From Streptomyces griseoruber (GTDB taxonomy: Bacteria > Actinomycetota > Actinomycetes > Streptomycetales > Streptomycetaceae), in the NCBI RefSeq assembly GCF_001514205.1, contig NZ_KQ948766.1:279215-343214 (forward strand): a DNA stretch of 64,000 nucleotides, given 5' to 3'. A program made the translations under genes and the position numbers. The notes under the pieces are model-generated. The model did not search any database. It was not told where the DNA came from and saw nothing but the letters and a program-made list of their open reading frames with translations. Below, one piece after another: positions 17,114 to 28,570 of the stretch. Each line of letters begins with the position of its first letter. The stretch's first letter is position 1.

Positions 17114-18913
17114 GTGGAGCAACACAGGACGCGACCCCCGCAGAGCGCGACGCGCCGCGACCCGCCTTCGCCACCGCCGCTGCCGCCCCAGACAGCCCGG
17201 GAAACCTCGTCGGGGGTGTCGGCGGGGGCGGGCCTCGAGCTGCGGCCACGGAGGGAGAAGCATGGGGAGCCCGCCGAGGGTTCGGGGGATTCAGCAGGCG
17301 ATTCCGCAGGCGGGAGGGAGCGCGGGCCGGCGTGTTCCGACGTGGGGGCCGGCCGACGCTCGGTGCCGCCTCGCCCGTCGGAGCCGCCCCGGCCCATGAA
17401 GCTGCCCGCCCGGTCGAGGACGAAGCGCCTGTCGGGGGCTTCCCGCCCGGCGCCGGTCGTGGCTCAGCGGGCCGAGGACGGCCGGGAGCCCTCACCGGAC
17501 CCTCGTCCCTTCGCCGGTCGACGCCCCTCCTCGGGTCCCGGGCCGTCCGGACGTCCCGGGCCATGTGAAGGCCCGGGGCCATCCGAAGGTGCCGGGCCAT
17601 CCGAGGGTCTGCGCCCGTCAACGGGCCTGCGGCCGTCCGCAGGTCCCCGCCCGTCAACGGGCCTGCGGCCGTCCGCAGGTCCCCGCCCGTCAACGGGCCT
17701 GCGGCCGTCCGCAGGTCCCCGCCCGTCAACGGGCCTGCGGCCGTCCGCAGGTCCCCGCCCGTCAACGGGCCTGCGGCCGTCCTTGGATTCGGGGTCGTCC
17801 GGGGGCAGGGGTGCGCGGCCGTCCGCCGGTCCGCGTGCTTCCTACGGCCGGCGGCCTCCCTCCGGTGACCGCCCCTCACCGGGTGGCGGACCCCTTCCGG
17901 GTGGCGGACCTGTTCCGGGCGGCGGGCCTCTTCCGGGTGGCCGTCCCTTCCCAGGTGGCGGACCCCTTCCTGGTGGCCGTCCCTCCCCAGGTGGCGGACC
18001 CCTTCCGGCTGGCGGACCTGTTCCGGGTGGCGGACCTGTTCCGGGTGGCGGACCTCTTCCTGGTGGCCGTCCCTCCCCAGGTGGCGGGCCCTCCCCCGCT
18101 GGGCGCCCTTCCCCCAGTGGCGGATCGTCCCCCGGTGGGCGCCCATCCCCAGGTGGCGGACCCCTTCCGGCTGGCGGACCTCTTCCGGGCGGCCGCCCCT
18201 TCCCAGGTGGCGGACACCTTCCTGGTGGCCGTCCCTCCCCAGGTAGCGGGCCCTCCCCCGCTGGGCGCCCTTCCCCCAGTGGCGGATCGTCCCCCGGTGG
18301 GCGCCCATCCCCAACCAGCCGTCCTTCCCCAACCGGGCGTCCTTCCCCAACCAGCCGTCCTTTCCCCACCAGGCGTCCTTCCCCCACCGGTCGCCCCTCC
18401 GTCACCGGGCGCCCCTCCCCCACCGGCCGTCCTTCCGCCGCCCCCGGCACGCCCCTGTCCCCGGCCAAGTCCGCCGGAGGGGCCGGGGGCCGGTGGCCGA
18501 ACCCCCGGCTCACCGGGCTGGGGAGCGGGCTGTTCGGTGGGGTGGTGATGTTCGCGCTCGGGGGTGTGGACGAGATGCTGTTCGACAGCTCGCTGACCGT
18601 GTACGGCGTGTTGTTCCTGCCGGTGTGTCTGCTGGTCGCGCTGTGGGTGCGCCCGGGGGATCTGCTGTCGGCGCCCGTGGTCGTGCCGATCGCCTTCGCG
18701 GTGGGTCTGCTGCCCGTCGTCGGGGGTGCGGACGGGCTCGGGGCGCGGCTGATGGAACTGGTCACGGCACTGGCCACGCAGGCCGGCTGGCTCTACGCCG
18801 GAACGCTTCTCGCGGCCGCGACCGTCCTGGTACGGGGCGTACGCCGGGCAGCGGCCCGCCGCCGGACAGCGAGCGCAAGCCGGGGCCCGCGCCCCTCGAG
18901 CCGGGCTTCCTGA
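17114..18913 (+). CDS. DUF6542 membrane protein with a long repetitive Pro/Gly/Arg region
   Basis: Starts at GTG 17114 (peptide MEQHRTRPP) with no obvious ribosome site, so possibly leaderless. Residues ~1-460 are low-complexity and predicted disordered: first a 12-residue repeat STGLRPSAGPRP (four exact copies plus part), then degenerate GGGPLPGGRP-type repeats. The last ~140 residues hold the recognisable part, RWPNPRLTGLGSGLF followed by about four transmembrane helices, the DUF6542 domain common in streptomycetes. Function unknown. The unstructured region is much longer than the membrane domain and its repeats are unstable DNA, so length should vary among strains. Long open frames on the opposite strand here are repeat artefacts. 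Confidence 0.75.
   Translation: MEQHRTRPPQSATRRDPPSPPPLPPQTARETSSGVSAGAGLELRPRREKHGEPAEGSGDSAGDSAGGRERGPACSDVGAGRRSVPPRPSEPPRPMKLPARSRTKRLSGASRPAPVVAQRAEDGREPSPDPRPFAGRRPSSGPGPSGRPGPCEGPGPSEGAGPSEGLRPSTGLRPSAGPRPSTGLRPSAGPRPSTGLRPSAGPRPSTGLRPSAGPRPSTGLRPSLDSGSSGGRGARPSAGPRASYGRRPPSGDRPSPGGGPLPGGGPVPGGGPLPGGRPFPGGGPLPGGRPSPGGGPLPAGGPVPGGGPVPGGGPLPGGRPSPGGGPSPAGRPSPSGGSSPGGRPSPGGGPLPAGGPLPGGRPFPGGGHLPGGRPSPGSGPSPAGRPSPSGGSSPGGRPSPTSRPSPTGRPSPTSRPFPTRRPSPTGRPSVTGRPSPTGRPSAAPGTPLSPAKSAGGAGGRWPNPRLTGLGSGLFGGVVMFALGGVDEMLFDSSLTVYGVLFLPVCLLVALWVRPGDLLSAPVVVPIAFAVGLLPVVGGADGLGARLMELVTALATQAGWLYAGTLLAAATVLVRGVRRAAARRRTASASRGPRPSSRAS
17617..17782 (+). repeat. 36-bp tandem repeat, 4 copies plus 22 bp
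   Basis: Identical 36-bp units begin at 17617, 17653, 17689 and 17725, followed by a 22-bp partial copy at 17761. Each unit contains the palindrome CTGCGGccgtCCGCAG and encodes 12 residues in frame. Absence of any sequence variation between copies points to recent expansion. Confidence 0.97.
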
Positions 18914-19130
18914 TCCGATGACGGCAGGCACCGGGGTGGTGCCCCGACGGGGTCCGGGACCCGCACGCCGGGTCCCCGATCCGCTCCGCCGAGCCGGGCC
19001 ACGCCCCCGACGCAGGGCCGCCGGACCGCGAGCCGGGGTCCGCGAGCCGGGGTTCACGGCCCTCGGGTCAGGTTTCCTGATCTGATCCACCGCCGCGCCC
19101 GGCCCCGCCGCGCCCCGGTCGGCGCAGGGC

Positions 19131-19886
19131 TCAGCCCGCCCGGGTGCCCGTCGTCGCCCTCATGGCCGCCCCCACGATCCCCGCGTTGTTCTGCAGTTGG
19201 GCCGGGACGATCTCGGCTTGGATGCCCTCGATGTAGTGCAGGAACTTCTCCGCCTTGCGGCTGACCCCGCCGCCGATGATGAAGAGCTCGGGAGAGAACA
19301 GCATCTCGACGTGGGCGAGGTACCTGGTGACCCGGCGGGCCCAGTGTTCCCAGGTCAGCTCGTGGTCTTCCTTCGCCTTGCTGGAGGCCCGCTTCTCCGC
19401 GTCGTGGCCGTTCAGCTCGAGGTGGCCGAGTTCGGTGTTGGAGAGGAGGACGCCGTCGGTGAAGACGGCGCTGCCGATGCCCGTGCCGAAGGTCAGCAGG
19501 ATGACCGTGCCCTTGCGGTCGCGGCCGGCGCCGAAGGACATCTCGGCGACGCCCGCCGCGTCCGCGTCGTTGACGACGGTCACGGGGAGGCCGCCCAGCC
19601 GCTCGCTGAACAACGCGCGCGCGTCGGTGTCGATCCAGGCCTTGTCGACATTGGCCGCCGTACGGATGTGGGAGCCGCCGGTGACCACACCGGGGAAGGT
19701 GAGGCCGACCGGTCCCGTCCAGCCGAAGTGCTCGACGACTTCCTTGACGCCGTCGGCCACCGCATCCGGCGTCGCCGGTTGCGGGGTGAGCACTTTCAGG
19801 CGCTCCTGAGCCAGGTCGCCCTTGTCCAGGTCCACAGGGGCGCCCTTGATCCCGGATCCGCCGATGTCCACGCCGAAGATCTGCAT
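19131..19886 (-). CDS. ppgK: Polyphosphate glucokinase
   Basis: A 251-aa ROK-family kinase that phosphorylates glucose using polyphosphate (and usually ATP) in the cytoplasm. Motifs: [11 protein letters not shown] phosphate loop at the N-terminus, [25 protein letters not shown], sugar-binding [13 protein letters not shown], and the PpgK-typical [10 protein letters not shown] / [16 protein letters not shown]. Length matches actinobacterial PpgK. It ends 217 bp from the convergent DUF6542 gene; that gap shows only imperfect short repeats (GAGCCGGGG-type). The start codon ATG 19886 lies 30 bp from the ispH stop, so it may be co-transcribed with ispH. Confidence 0.95.
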   Translation of the reverse strand: MQIFGVDIGGSGIKGAPVDLDKGDLAQERLKVLTPQPATPDAVADGVKEVVEHFGWTGPVGLTFPGVVTGGSHIRTAANVDKAWIDTDARALFSERLGGLPVTVVNDADAAGVAEMSFGAGRDRKGTVILLTFGTGIGSAVFTDGVLLSNTELGHLELNGHDAEKRASSKAKEDHELTWEHWARRVTRYLAHVEMLFSPELFIIGGGVSRKAEKFLHYIEGIQAEIVPAQLQNNAGIVGAAMRATTGTRAG

Positions 19887-19915
19887 GGCCCTACGTTACG
19901 ACGGACGACTGACAG

Positions 19916-20944
19916 TCACTCACCCGAGGCGGCCCGGGAGCCCTCGGCCCCGCTGCCGCCGCGCGCCGCCACCAGGGCCGCCGCCTCCTCGCGCAGGTCG
20001 CGGCGCAGCTCCTTGGGCAGCGAGAAGGTGATGTGCTCGTCGGCGGCCTTGACCAGCTCGACGTCCCCGTAGCCGCGCTCGGCGAGGAAGGCGAGGACCT
20101 CCTCGACGAGGACCTCGGGGACGGAGGCGCCGGAGGTGACACCGACCGTGCTCACGCCCTCCAGCCAGGTCTCGTCGATCTCGCTCGCGAAGTCCACCAG
20201 GTACGACGCGCGGGCACCGGCCAGCTTGGCGACCTCGACGAGCCGCTTGGAGTTGGAGGAGTTGCGGGAGCCGACCACGATGACCAGTTCGGCCTCGGCG
20301 CCCATCTGCTTCACGGCGAGCTGACGGTTCTGCGTGGCGTAGCAGATGTCGTCGCTCGGCGGGGAGATGAGCTGCGGGAACTTCTCCTTGAGGGCGTCGA
20401 CCGTCTCCATGGTCTCGTCGACCGAGAGGGTGGTCTGGGACAGCCAGACGACCTTGGAGGGGTCGCGGACCTCCACCTTGGCGACGTCGCCGGGGCCGTC
20501 GACGAGCTGGATGTGGTCGGGGGCCTCGCCGGAGGTGCCGATGACCTCCTCGTGGCCCTCGTGGCCGATCAGGAGGATGTCGTAGTCCTCGCCGGCGAAG
20601 CGGACGGCTTCCTTGTGGACCTTGGTGACCAGGGGGCAGGTCGCGTCGATGGTGGCGAGCTGCCCGCGCGCGGCCTCCTCGTGCACCACGGGCGCGACTC
20701 CGTGCGCCGAGAACATCACGATGTTGCCCGGCGGGACCTCCTCGGTCCGCTCGACGAAGATCGCGCCCTTCTTCTCCAGGGTCTGCACGACGTACTTGTT
20801 GTGGACGATCTCGTGCCGGACGTAGACCGGGGCCCCGTACTGCTCCAGGGCCTTCTCGACGGCGATCACGGCGCGGTCCACGCCCGCGCAGTAGCCCCGG
20901 GGAGCGGCGAGCAGGACACGGCGGCGGGCTGGCGAAGCAGTCAT
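19916..20944 (-). CDS. ispH: 4-hydroxy-3-methylbut-2-enyl diphosphate reductase (IspH/LytB)
   Basis: A 342-aa [4Fe-4S] enzyme that makes IPP and DMAPP in the last step of the MEP pathway. The three cluster cysteines are visible in [10 protein letters not shown] (N-terminus), [12 protein letters not shown] and [23 protein letters not shown] and TSGASVPE are further family motifs, with the active-site Glu in the [15 protein letters not shown] region. ATG 20944 ([11 protein letters not shown]) is preferred; ATG 20953 is possible, and earlier in-frame codons are not conserved-looking. Divergent from xseA with a 91-bp shared promoter region. Confidence 0.97.
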   Translation of the reverse strand: MTASPARRRVLLAAPRGYCAGVDRAVIAVEKALEQYGAPVYVRHEIVHNKYVVQTLEKKGAIFVERTEEVPPGNIVMFSAHGVAPVVHEEAARGQLATIDATCPLVTKVHKEAVRFAGEDYDILLIGHEGHEEVIGTSGEAPDHIQLVDGPGDVAKVEVRDPSKVVWLSQTTLSVDETMETVDALKEKFPQLISPPSDDICYATQNRQLAVKQMGAEAELVIVVGSRNSSNSKRLVEVAKLAGARASYLVDFASEIDETWLEGVSTVGVTSGASVPEVLVEEVLAFLAERGYGDVELVKAADEHITFSLPKELRRDLREEAAALVAARGGSGAEGSRAASGE

Positions 20945-21035
20945 GTGTCCCATCGTAAGGCCGCCCGCCGTGCCGCCCCGCGCCCGCCGGAAACGCTCAG
21001 CGGCGTTGTCGGTGCCTGCCGATACTCTCGGTCGC

Positions 21036-22271
21036 ATGGCTGTGAACACGTCCGCGGACGCCCCGCTGCCCGTCGGCGAGGTGTCCCGGCTCATCGGGGG
21101 ATGGATCGAGCGGCTCGGCGCCGTGTGGGTCGAGGGGCAGATCACCCAGTTGTCGCGGCGTCCGGGGGCGGGCGTCGTGTTCCTGACGCTGCGGGATCCC
21201 TCGCACGACATCTCGGTGGGCGTGACCTGCTACCGGCAGGTCTTCGACACCGTCGCGGACGTCGTCGGGGAGGGCGCCCGGGTCGTCGTCCACGCGAAGC
21301 CCGAGTGGTACGCGCCGCGGGGGCAGTTGTCGCTGCGGGCCGTGGAGATACGGCCGGTGGGGGTCGGGGAGCTGCTGGCCCGGCTGGAGCAGCTGAAGAA
21401 GTCGCTGGCGGCGGAGGGGCTGTTCTCGGCCGACCGGAAGAAGCCGCTGCCCTTTCTGCCGCAGCTGATCGGGCTGGTGTGCGGGCGGGCGTCCGCCGCG
21501 GAGCGGGACGTGCTGGAGAACGCGCGGCACCGGTGGCCCGCGGTCCGCTTCGAGGTGCGCAATGTCGCCGTGCAGGGGGTGCACGCGGTGGCGCAGGTCG
21601 TCCAGGCCGTGAAGGAGCTGGACGAGATCCCCGAGGTCGATGTGATCGTCGTGGCGCGGGGCGGCGGCAGCGTGGAGGATCTGCTGCCGTTCTCCGACGA
21701 GCAGCTGGTGCGGGCGGTCGCCGCCTGTCGTACGCCCGTGGTCTCGGCCATCGGGCACGAGCCCGACCATCCGCTCCTCGACCAGGTCGCGGACCTGCGG
21801 GCCTCCACGCCCACCGACGCCGCCAAGAAGGTCGTACCGGACGTCGGCGAGGAGCTGGAGCGGGTGCGGATGCTGCGCGGGCGGGCGCGGCGGTGTGCGC
21901 AGGCGTTCGTGGAGCGGGAGGAGCGCGGGCTCGCGCACGCTCTCGGGCGGCCGGTGATACAGGATCCGCACCGGATGGTCGAGGAGCGCGCCGATCAGGT
22001 CACCTCGCTCGTCGAGCGGTCCCGGCGCACGCTCGGGCATCTGCTGGACCGCGCCGACTCGGAGCTCACGCACACGCACGCGCGCGTGGTGGCCCTCTCG
22101 CCGGCCGCGACGCTGAAGCGGGGGTACGCGGTACTGCAGCGGGCCGACGGGCATGTGGTCCGGGATCCGGGCGAGGTGGGTGCGGCCGAGGTGCTGCGCG
22201 CGCGGGTCGCCGAGGGCGAGTTCATGGTTCGAGTCGACGAGAAGGAAACGCCGCATGACGAGCAAGGCTGA
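21036..22271 (+). CDS. xseA: Exodeoxyribonuclease VII large subunit
   Basis: A 411-aa subunit of ExoVII, the ssDNA exonuclease used in repair. N-terminal OB-fold (~10-105: [17 protein letters not shown]), nuclease domain ([62 protein letters not shown]) then a coiled-coil region and the C-terminal LKRGYAVLQ segment. ATG 21036 starts the conserved part; no clear ribosome site precedes it, and GATACT nine bases upstream could be a -10 box of a leaderless transcript. Overlaps xseB by 17 bp. Confidence 0.97.
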   Translation: MAVNTSADAPLPVGEVSRLIGGWIERLGAVWVEGQITQLSRRPGAGVVFLTLRDPSHDISVGVTCYRQVFDTVADVVGEGARVVVHAKPEWYAPRGQLSLRAVEIRPVGVGELLARLEQLKKSLAAEGLFSADRKKPLPFLPQLIGLVCGRASAAERDVLENARHRWPAVRFEVRNVAVQGVHAVAQVVQAVKELDEIPEVDVIVVARGGGSVEDLLPFSDEQLVRAVAACRTPVVSAIGHEPDHPLLDQVADLRASTPTDAAKKVVPDVGEELERVRMLRGRARRCAQAFVEREERGLAHALGRPVIQDPHRMVEERADQVTSLVERSRRTLGHLLDRADSELTHTHARVVALSPAATLKRGYAVLQRADGHVVRDPGEVGAAEVLRARVAEGEFMVRVDEKETPHDEQG

Positions 22272-22476
22272 GGAAGCCCTCGGGTACGAGCAGGCCCGGG
22301 ACGAGTTGATCGACGTCGTACGACGCCTGGAGGCGGGGGGTACGACGCTGGAGGAGTCGCTCGCCCTGTGGGAGCGCGGGGAGGAGCTGGCCAAGGTGTG
22401 CCGGCGCTGGCTGGAGGGTGCGCGGGCGCGGCTGGACGCGGCGCTGGCCGAGGAGGGGGAAGCGGACGGCGAGTGA
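22255..22476 (+). CDS. xseB: Exodeoxyribonuclease VII small subunit
   Basis: A 73-aa Xse[21 protein letters not shown] then [20 protein letters not shown] is the family signature of two helices. It binds the XseA coiled coil to form the active holoenzyme. ATG 22255 lies within the last 17 bp of xseA behind AAGGAAA, a typical coupled arrangement. The acidic tail EEGEADGE is usual. Confidence 0.96.
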   Translation: MTSKAEEALGYEQARDELIDVVRRLEAGGTTLEESLALWERGEELAKVCRRWLEGARARLDAALAEEGEADGE

Positions 22477-22627
22477 GCGCGGCGGCGGGGTGCCACTGTG
22501 AGCCGGGTCACCGATACCCGTCTTTTGTTGAAACTTGAACCTCTCCTCGCGTACGGTCGTCGACATCAGCCGATCCGGACCACGGTCCGGAACGGAGTCA
22601 GGCGCCCCACACCGAGGAAGTCCACGC

Positions 22628-23218
22628 ATGTCTCTCGTTCTTGACCCCACCGCCCAGGACCTGCTGTTCCGCGAAGCCCACACCGCGAACACCTTCACCG
22701 ACGAGCCGGTGACCGACGAGCAGATCCAGGCGATCTACGACCTGGTCAAGTTCGGCCCGACCGCCTTCAACCAGACCCCGCTGCGCATCACCCTGGTCCG
22801 CTCGGCCGAGGCCCGTGAGCGGCTGGTGCAGCACATGGCCGACGGCAACAAGGCCAAGACGTCCACGGCCCCGCTGGTCGCGATCCTCTCCGCGGACAAC
22901 GAGTTCCACGAGGAGCTGCCGACCCTGTTCCCGGCCTTCCCGCAGGCCAAGGACCTGTTCTTCGCCGAGCGCGCGGCCCGTGAGGGCGCCGCCGGGATGA
23001 ACGCCGCCCTGCAGGCCGCGTACTTCATCGTCGGCATCCGCGCCGCCGGTCTGGCCGCCGGCCCGATGACCGGCCTGGACTTCGAGGGCGTCCGCAAGGA
23101 GTTCCTCGACGACGACCACACCCCGCTGATGGTGATCAACATCGGCAAGCCCGGCCCGGACGCCGCGTACCCGCGTTCCCCGCGCCTCGCCTACGACCAG
23201 GTCGTCACCACCGTCTGA
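22628..23218 (+). CDS. Nitroreductase-fold protein, malonic semialdehyde reductase-like
   Basis: A 196-aa FMN-dependent nitroreductase-fold enzyme starting at ATG 22628 behind GAGGAAG. FGPTAFNQTPLRI, DGNKAKTSTAPL and AAYFIVGIRAAGLAAGPMTGLD match the RutE/HadB subgroup annotated as malonic semialdehyde reductase, which reduces the aldehyde to 3-hydroxypropionate with NAD(P)H. No rut operon is nearby, so the physiological substrate is uncertain. It sits between xseB and DUF4245, a position conserved in many streptomycetes as I recall. Confidence 0.85.
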   Translation: MSLVLDPTAQDLLFREAHTANTFTDEPVTDEQIQAIYDLVKFGPTAFNQTPLRITLVRSAEARERLVQHMADGNKAKTSTAPLVAILSADNEFHEELPTLFPAFPQAKDLFFAERAAREGAAGMNAALQAAYFIVGIRAAGLAAGPMTGLDFEGVRKEFLDDDHTPLMVINIGKPGPDAAYPRSPRLAYDQVVTTV

Positions 23219-23295
23219 ACCGTCCGAACCGTCCGAGCGGATCTAGCGGATCGAGCAGATCGAGCGGATCGAGACGGACCCATCGCGACGCACGA

Positions 23296-23325
23296 GAGGC
23301 CCCCTGCCAGCCGGCCGGGGGCCTC
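23296..23325. terminator. Bidirectional hairpin terminator
   Basis: GAGGCCCCC at 23296-23304 pairs with GGGGGCCTC at 23317-23325 around a 12-nt loop, between the convergent nitroreductase and DUF4245 genes. Just before it (23219-23275) short imperfect repeats GAACCGTCC and GCGGATCGAGCA occur. Confidence 0.8.
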
Positions 23326-23348
23326 TTCGCGTACCGGTCAGGGGGCGC

Positions 23349-23873
23349 TCACGCCGTCTTCAGCGCCTTCGCCATCTCCGTCAGACGGTCGAAGGACGCC
23401 GTGCCCGCGACGACCGTCGTCGAGCCGTCGGTGCCCTGGAGGACGAGGGCGTCGTAACGGCCGCCGGCGTAGCGGGTCCAGGTGCGGCCGGCGATGTCCT
23501 CGGTGACCTTGGTCGCCTTGGCGCCCTGGCTCGCCTCCTCGATGAACTCCGCGCGCTTCTGAGTGGACTGCTCGATCGCGACGTACTCCCCGTCGGGAGT
23601 GTGGAAGCCGAGATGCCAGGAGTCGAACTCGGCGCCCCGGAAGCGCACGGAGGTCGCCTTCCAGCTCTCGGGCAGGCCCTCGGGCGCAGCCACCGGGTAC
23701 GACGCCGCACGGCGTGCCGTGAGCAGCTCGACGCGGTAGTCGACCCGCTTGACGTCGGGAGCGGTCTCGTCGTGCGGGACGAAGAGGTAGATCACATACG
23801 CCGCGATGACGATGAGGCCCAGGGAGAGAACCATGTCCCGGGCCGTCTTCTGCTTGCCGTTCGAACCTGCCAC
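23349..23873 (-). CDS. DUF4245 single-pass membrane protein
   Basis: 174 aa: a short charged N-terminus, one transmembrane helix (DMVLSLGLIVIAAYVIYLFV, ~13-32), then an extracellular domain with VDYRVELLTARRAASYPV and SWKATSVRFRG, the DUF4245 pattern. The family is actinobacterial, of unknown function, and frequently lies divergent from glpX, as here. The 127-bp spacer to glpX presumably holds both promoters. Confidence 0.9.
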   Translation of the reverse strand: MAGSNGKQKTARDMVLSLGLIVIAAYVIYLFVPHDETAPDVKRVDYRVELLTARRAASYPVAAPEGLPESWKATSVRFRGAEFDSWHLGFHTPDGEYVAIEQSTQKRAEFIEEASQGAKATKVTEDIAGRTWTRYAGGRYDALVLQGTDGSTTVVAGTASFDRLTEMAKALKTA

Positions 23874-24000
23874 GCCCCCTATCGTCGCAGGTGCCCGGTC
23901 CGCTCATCCGTGGGGTCCCCTGCTCATTTTGTCGGACTGACGATAGAGTCGAGGATCGAACCCTCATCCGGCCGTCGTCGTATCAGAAAGGTGCGCTCCG

Positions 24001-25035
24001 ATGACCGAGAATCATCATCTGCCGTCCGAGCTCGATGTTCCTTCCGAGGCCCCCGACCGCAACCTCGCCCTCGAACTGGTCCGCGTGACCGAAGCCGCCG
24101 CGATGGCCGCCGGCCGCTGGGTGGGCCGCGGTGACAAGAACGGCGCCGACGGTGCCGCGGTGCGCGCGATGCGGACCCTCGTCTCGACCGTCTCGATGAA
24201 CGGCGTCGTCGTCATCGGTGAGGGCGAGAAGGACGAGGCGCCGATGCTGTTCAACGGCGAGCGCGTCGGCGACGGGACCGGGCCGGAGGTGGACATCGCC
24301 GTCGACCCGATCGACGGGACCACGCTGACGGCCAAGGGCATGCCGAACGCGATCGCGGTGCTCGCGGCGACCGAGCGGGGCGCGATGTTCGACCCCTCCG
24401 CCGTGTTCTACATGGACAAACTGGTCACCGGCCCGGAGGCGGCCGAGTTCGTCGACATCAACGCCCCCGTCGAGGTCAACATCCGGCGGGTCGCCAAGGC
24501 CAAGCGGGCCACCCCGGAGGACGTCACCGTCGTCATCCTGGACCGGCCGCGGCACGAGGGCATCATCAAGGAGATCCGGGACACCGGGGCGCGCATCAAG
24601 CTGATCTCCGACGGCGATGTGGCCGGCTCGATCCTGGCGCTGCGCGAGGGCACCGGTATCGACCTGCTGCTCGGCATCGGCGGTACGCCGGAGGGCATCA
24701 TCTCGGCCTGCGCGGTGAAGTGCCTGGGCGGCACCATCCAGGGCAAGCTGTGGCCCAAGGACGACGAGGAGCGGCAGCGGGCGGTCGACGCGGGGCACGA
24801 TCTCGACCGGGTGCTGACGACCGAGGACCTGGTCCAGGGCGAGAACGTGTTCTTCGTCGCCACCGGGATCACGGACGGGGAGCTGCTGCGCGGGGTGCGG
24901 TACCGGTCGGAGACCGCGACGACCGACTCGATCGTGATGCGGTCGCGGTCGGGGACGGTGCGGCGGATCGACTCGGTGCACCGGCTCAGCAAGCTGCGGG
25001 CGTACAGCGCGGTCGACTTCGATCGCGCCAAGTAG
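24001..25035 (+). CDS. glpX: Class II fructose-1,6-bisphosphatase
   Basis: A 344-aa GlpX enzyme of gluconeogenesis that hydrolyses fructose-1,6-bisphosphate to fructose-6-phosphate. The Li-sensitive phosphatase metal motif [11 protein letters not shown] is at ~100-110, with [11 protein letters not shown] upstream and GIGGTPEGI near 225. Start ATG 24001 follows AAAGGTG. Terminated by the hairpin at 25087-25118. Confidence 0.97.
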   Translation: MTENHHLPSELDVPSEAPDRNLALELVRVTEAAAMAAGRWVGRGDKNGADGAAVRAMRTLVSTVSMNGVVVIGEGEKDEAPMLFNGERVGDGTGPEVDIAVDPIDGTTLTAKGMPNAIAVLAATERGAMFDPSAVFYMDKLVTGPEAAEFVDINAPVEVNIRRVAKAKRATPEDVTVVILDRPRHEGIIKEIRDTGARIKLISDGDVAGSILALREGTGIDLLLGIGGTPEGIISACAVKCLGGTIQGKLWPKDDEERQRAVDAGHDLDRVLTTEDLVQGENVFFVATGITDGELLRGVRYRSETATTDSIVMRSRSGTVRRIDSVHRLSKLRAYSAVDFDRAK

Positions 25036-25086
25036 CAGCCCCGCGCCCCTGAAAAGCGAGTGGTCCACCACACCGCACGTCAAGAA

Positions 25087-25118
25087 GTGGGCGCCCCCGG
25101 TGCGGAGGGGGCGCCCAC
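25087..25118. terminator. Bidirectional hairpin terminator
   Basis: GTGGGCGCCCCC at 25087-25098 pairs with GGGGGCGCCCAC at 25107-25118 (12-bp arms, 8-nt loop) between convergent glpX and the WhiB-like gene. Confidence 0.85.
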
Positions 25119-25134
25119 GTCCGCGTCGGCGCGG

Positions 25135-25506
25135 CTAGCCCGCCTGCGCTATGCGGTCCGCCGTCCTGGCCGCCTTCTTCAGTTCCATGTCGCGGCGGCG
25201 GCGTCGGGCCAGGACGACCCGGCGTTCGGCGGCGGTGAGGCCGCCCCACACGCCGTAGGGCTCGGGCTGGAGCAGGGCGTGCTCCCGGCACTCCACCATG
25301 ACGGGACAGCGGGCGCAGACCCGTTTCGCGGCCTCTTCGCGGGAGAGCCGGGCGGCGGTGGGCTCCTTGGAGGGAGCGAAGAACAGGCCGGCCTCGTCAC
25401 GCCGGCACACCGCCTCGGTGTGCCAGGGAGCGTCTTGGTCGCGCGCTGGCACCCGCTGGGCCGGAACGGCGGCGACCTGCAGGGACGAATGCGGCGGTTG
25501 CAGCAC
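25135..25506 (-). CDS. WhiB-family [4Fe-4S] transcription factor
   Basis: 123 aa with the four invariant cysteines C34, C64, C67 and C73 (CARCP spacing), the GVWGG turn at 85-89, and a basic C-terminus (ARRRRRDMELKK). Wbl proteins hold an oxygen/NO-sensitive cluster and generally act by binding the primary sigma factor. Which streptomycete paralogue this is cannot be fixed from sequence alone, so no symbol is given. The upstream 164 bp to DUF1707 contain its promoter. Confidence 0.95.
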   Translation of the reverse strand: MLQPPHSSLQVAAVPAQRVPARDQDAPWHTEAVCRRDEAGLFFAPSKEPTAARLSREEAAKRVCARCPVMVECREHALLQPEPYGVWGGLTAAERRVVLARRRRRDMELKKAARTADRIAQAG

Positions 25507-25670
25507 GGGTCTACTCCTGACGACGGCTTCGCGAGCGAGAGACGATGCAGCAAGGCCTACCCGCTGTGCGCGCGCCTATGCACTCCGTTCCGAACCGCTG
25601 GATTCCGGGGAGTCCTGCGCGGTCGGGTGGGGTCCGAGGGCCCCTGGGGGCGCGGCGCGATTCACGACCG

Positions 25671-26360
25671 TCAACGGTCCAGGTGTTTGCGCAAACCCTT
25701 GTCGACCTTGCGGTGCACGCGATCGAGGATGTCCGCGACGAACCTGCCGCGTTTCGGCCGGCCCTCGATGTTGCCGAGCACCGCCCAGCCGTCGATGTAG
25801 ACCACCGGGGCGTCGGGCTCGGGCGAGTCGAGGGCGTCCACCTCGAAGTTGCCGAGGACTCCGCCGCCGGTGCCGCGCAGCGACACGTTCTCCGGGACGT
25901 ACACCTCGACGTTGCCGAAGACGGACCAGGCCTTGATCATGACCTGCTGGTACTCGAAGAGCGCCTCGCTGAGGTCGATCTCGACGCTGCCGAAGACCGC
26001 GTAGGCGTGGATACGGCGGCCCGCGCGCCAGCGGCCCCGGCGGCTGGCGCTGCTGAACACCGCGACCACGTTGTCGTCGGGGTCGGCGGGGATCGCGCCG
26101 CGGTCGGGCCGGCTCGGGGCGCCGCCGGGTGCCGTACGGCGGGCGTGGGCGGCGGGCAGGTCCTGTATGAAGACCTCCAGTTCACCGACCGTCTTGGCGG
26201 CCAGCACGCCCTCCACGCGCTCGGCGTGCTCGTCGGCGGTCAGCCGGCCCTCGGCCAGGGCCTCGCGCAGGATGTCGGCGACACGGTCGCGGTCGGCGTC
26301 CGACGCGCGCAGCCGGGTGGGCGGTGTGGTTGCGGCAGCGGTCTGCTTCTGAAGGTCCAC
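25671..26360 (-). CDS. DUF1707 (SHOCT-like) protein with LiaF-like C-terminus
   Basis: 229 aa from GTG 26360 (VDLQKQTA); an alternative GTG at 26381 has no ribosome site. RASDADRDRVADILREALAEGRLTADEHAERV is the DUF1707 signature (residues ~17-50), a short domain also seen in anti-sigma and stress proteins. The C-terminal half (YAVFGSVEIDLSEA, VFGNVEVYVPENV, GWAVLGNIEG) forms repeats like the LiaF/DUF2154 beta-helix. No membrane helix is seen. Function unknown. CGATAGATCGCGATAG immediately upstream (26380-26395) contains short repeats of GATAG/GATCG. Confidence 0.85.
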   Translation of the reverse strand: MDLQKQTAAATTPPTRLRASDADRDRVADILREALAEGRLTADEHAERVEGVLAAKTVGELEVFIQDLPAAHARRTAPGGAPSRPDRGAIPADPDDNVVAVFSSASRRGRWRAGRRIHAYAVFGSVEIDLSEALFEYQQVMIKAWSVFGNVEVYVPENVSLRGTGGGVLGNFEVDALDSPEPDAPVVYIDGWAVLGNIEGRPKRGRFVADILDRVHRKVDKGLRKHLDR

Positions 26361-26519
26361 GGGAACAGCGTACCCAAACACGATAGATCGCGATAGCCCC
26401 CGCTCCCTCCGGCCGAACTGAGCCCTACCTCACAAGCTCCGTGTCGGAGGCAGGTTCTACGCTGGTGGGGCCCGCCAGTGTCGGCGGGCCGCCGTCTGCA
26501 GAGTGAGGAATGGGCTGCG

Positions 26520-28190
<1,671 letters not shown>

Positions 28191-28197
28191 TGCCGTT

Positions 28198-28230
28198 GGG
28201 GCGGCGGGGACGACTTCGCCCCGCCGCCCC
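28198..28230 (+). terminator. Hairpin terminator of the class I fumarase gene
   Basis: GGGGCGGCGGGG at 28198-28209 pairs with CCCCGCCGCCCC at 28219-28230, 8 nt after the stop codon; 12-bp arms, 9-nt loop. Confidence 0.85.
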
Positions 28231-28290
28231 TACCGTCCCCTCCCCAGGGGCTCCGCCCCTCCACCGCCACCGGGGCTCCGTCCCGCACCC

Positions 28291-28401
28291 CCGCAGAACT
28301 CGGCCCCCGCACCCCACCTGGCCACCCTCCCCGGCCCCGGCCCCGGCCCCGGCCCCGCAGAACTCCGCCCCCACACCCACCCGGCCACCCTCCCCGGCCC
28401 C
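28291..28401 (+). repeat. C-rich imperfect direct repeat in the fumarase intergenic region
   Basis: A ~47-bp unit starting CCGCAGAACT and ending GGCCACCCTCCCCGGCCCC occurs at 28291 and again, with a few changes, at 28355, separated by CCCCGG reiterations. The 380-bp gap (28191-28570) has no gene; the rest presumably holds the fumC promoter. Confidence 0.75.
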
Positions 28402-28570
28402 CATCGGCCTGAACGGGCCTCGTCCTCAAACGCCGGACCGGCGGAGTGGTGCCGCCGGACGGGCTGGATCTCTGGGCCGGTGCCGAAGGGGGCGCCACCG
28501 GGCGCACACCTCGCCTCCGGGGGAACAGGAGGCGCGTCGGCGATGCTGTCCCCTGTGGAGGTGATCGTCG

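Noticed and set aside
17617..17782. CRISPR-like array of 36-bp repeats
   Set aside because: Repeats are directly adjacent with no spacers, in frame with a protein, and no cas gene is near.
17049..19090. Long open frames on the minus strand opposite the DUF6542 gene
   Set aside because: They arise from repetitive GC-rich sequence, give Arg/Gly/His repeats, and lack ribosome sites; the plus frame ends in a recognised membrane domain.
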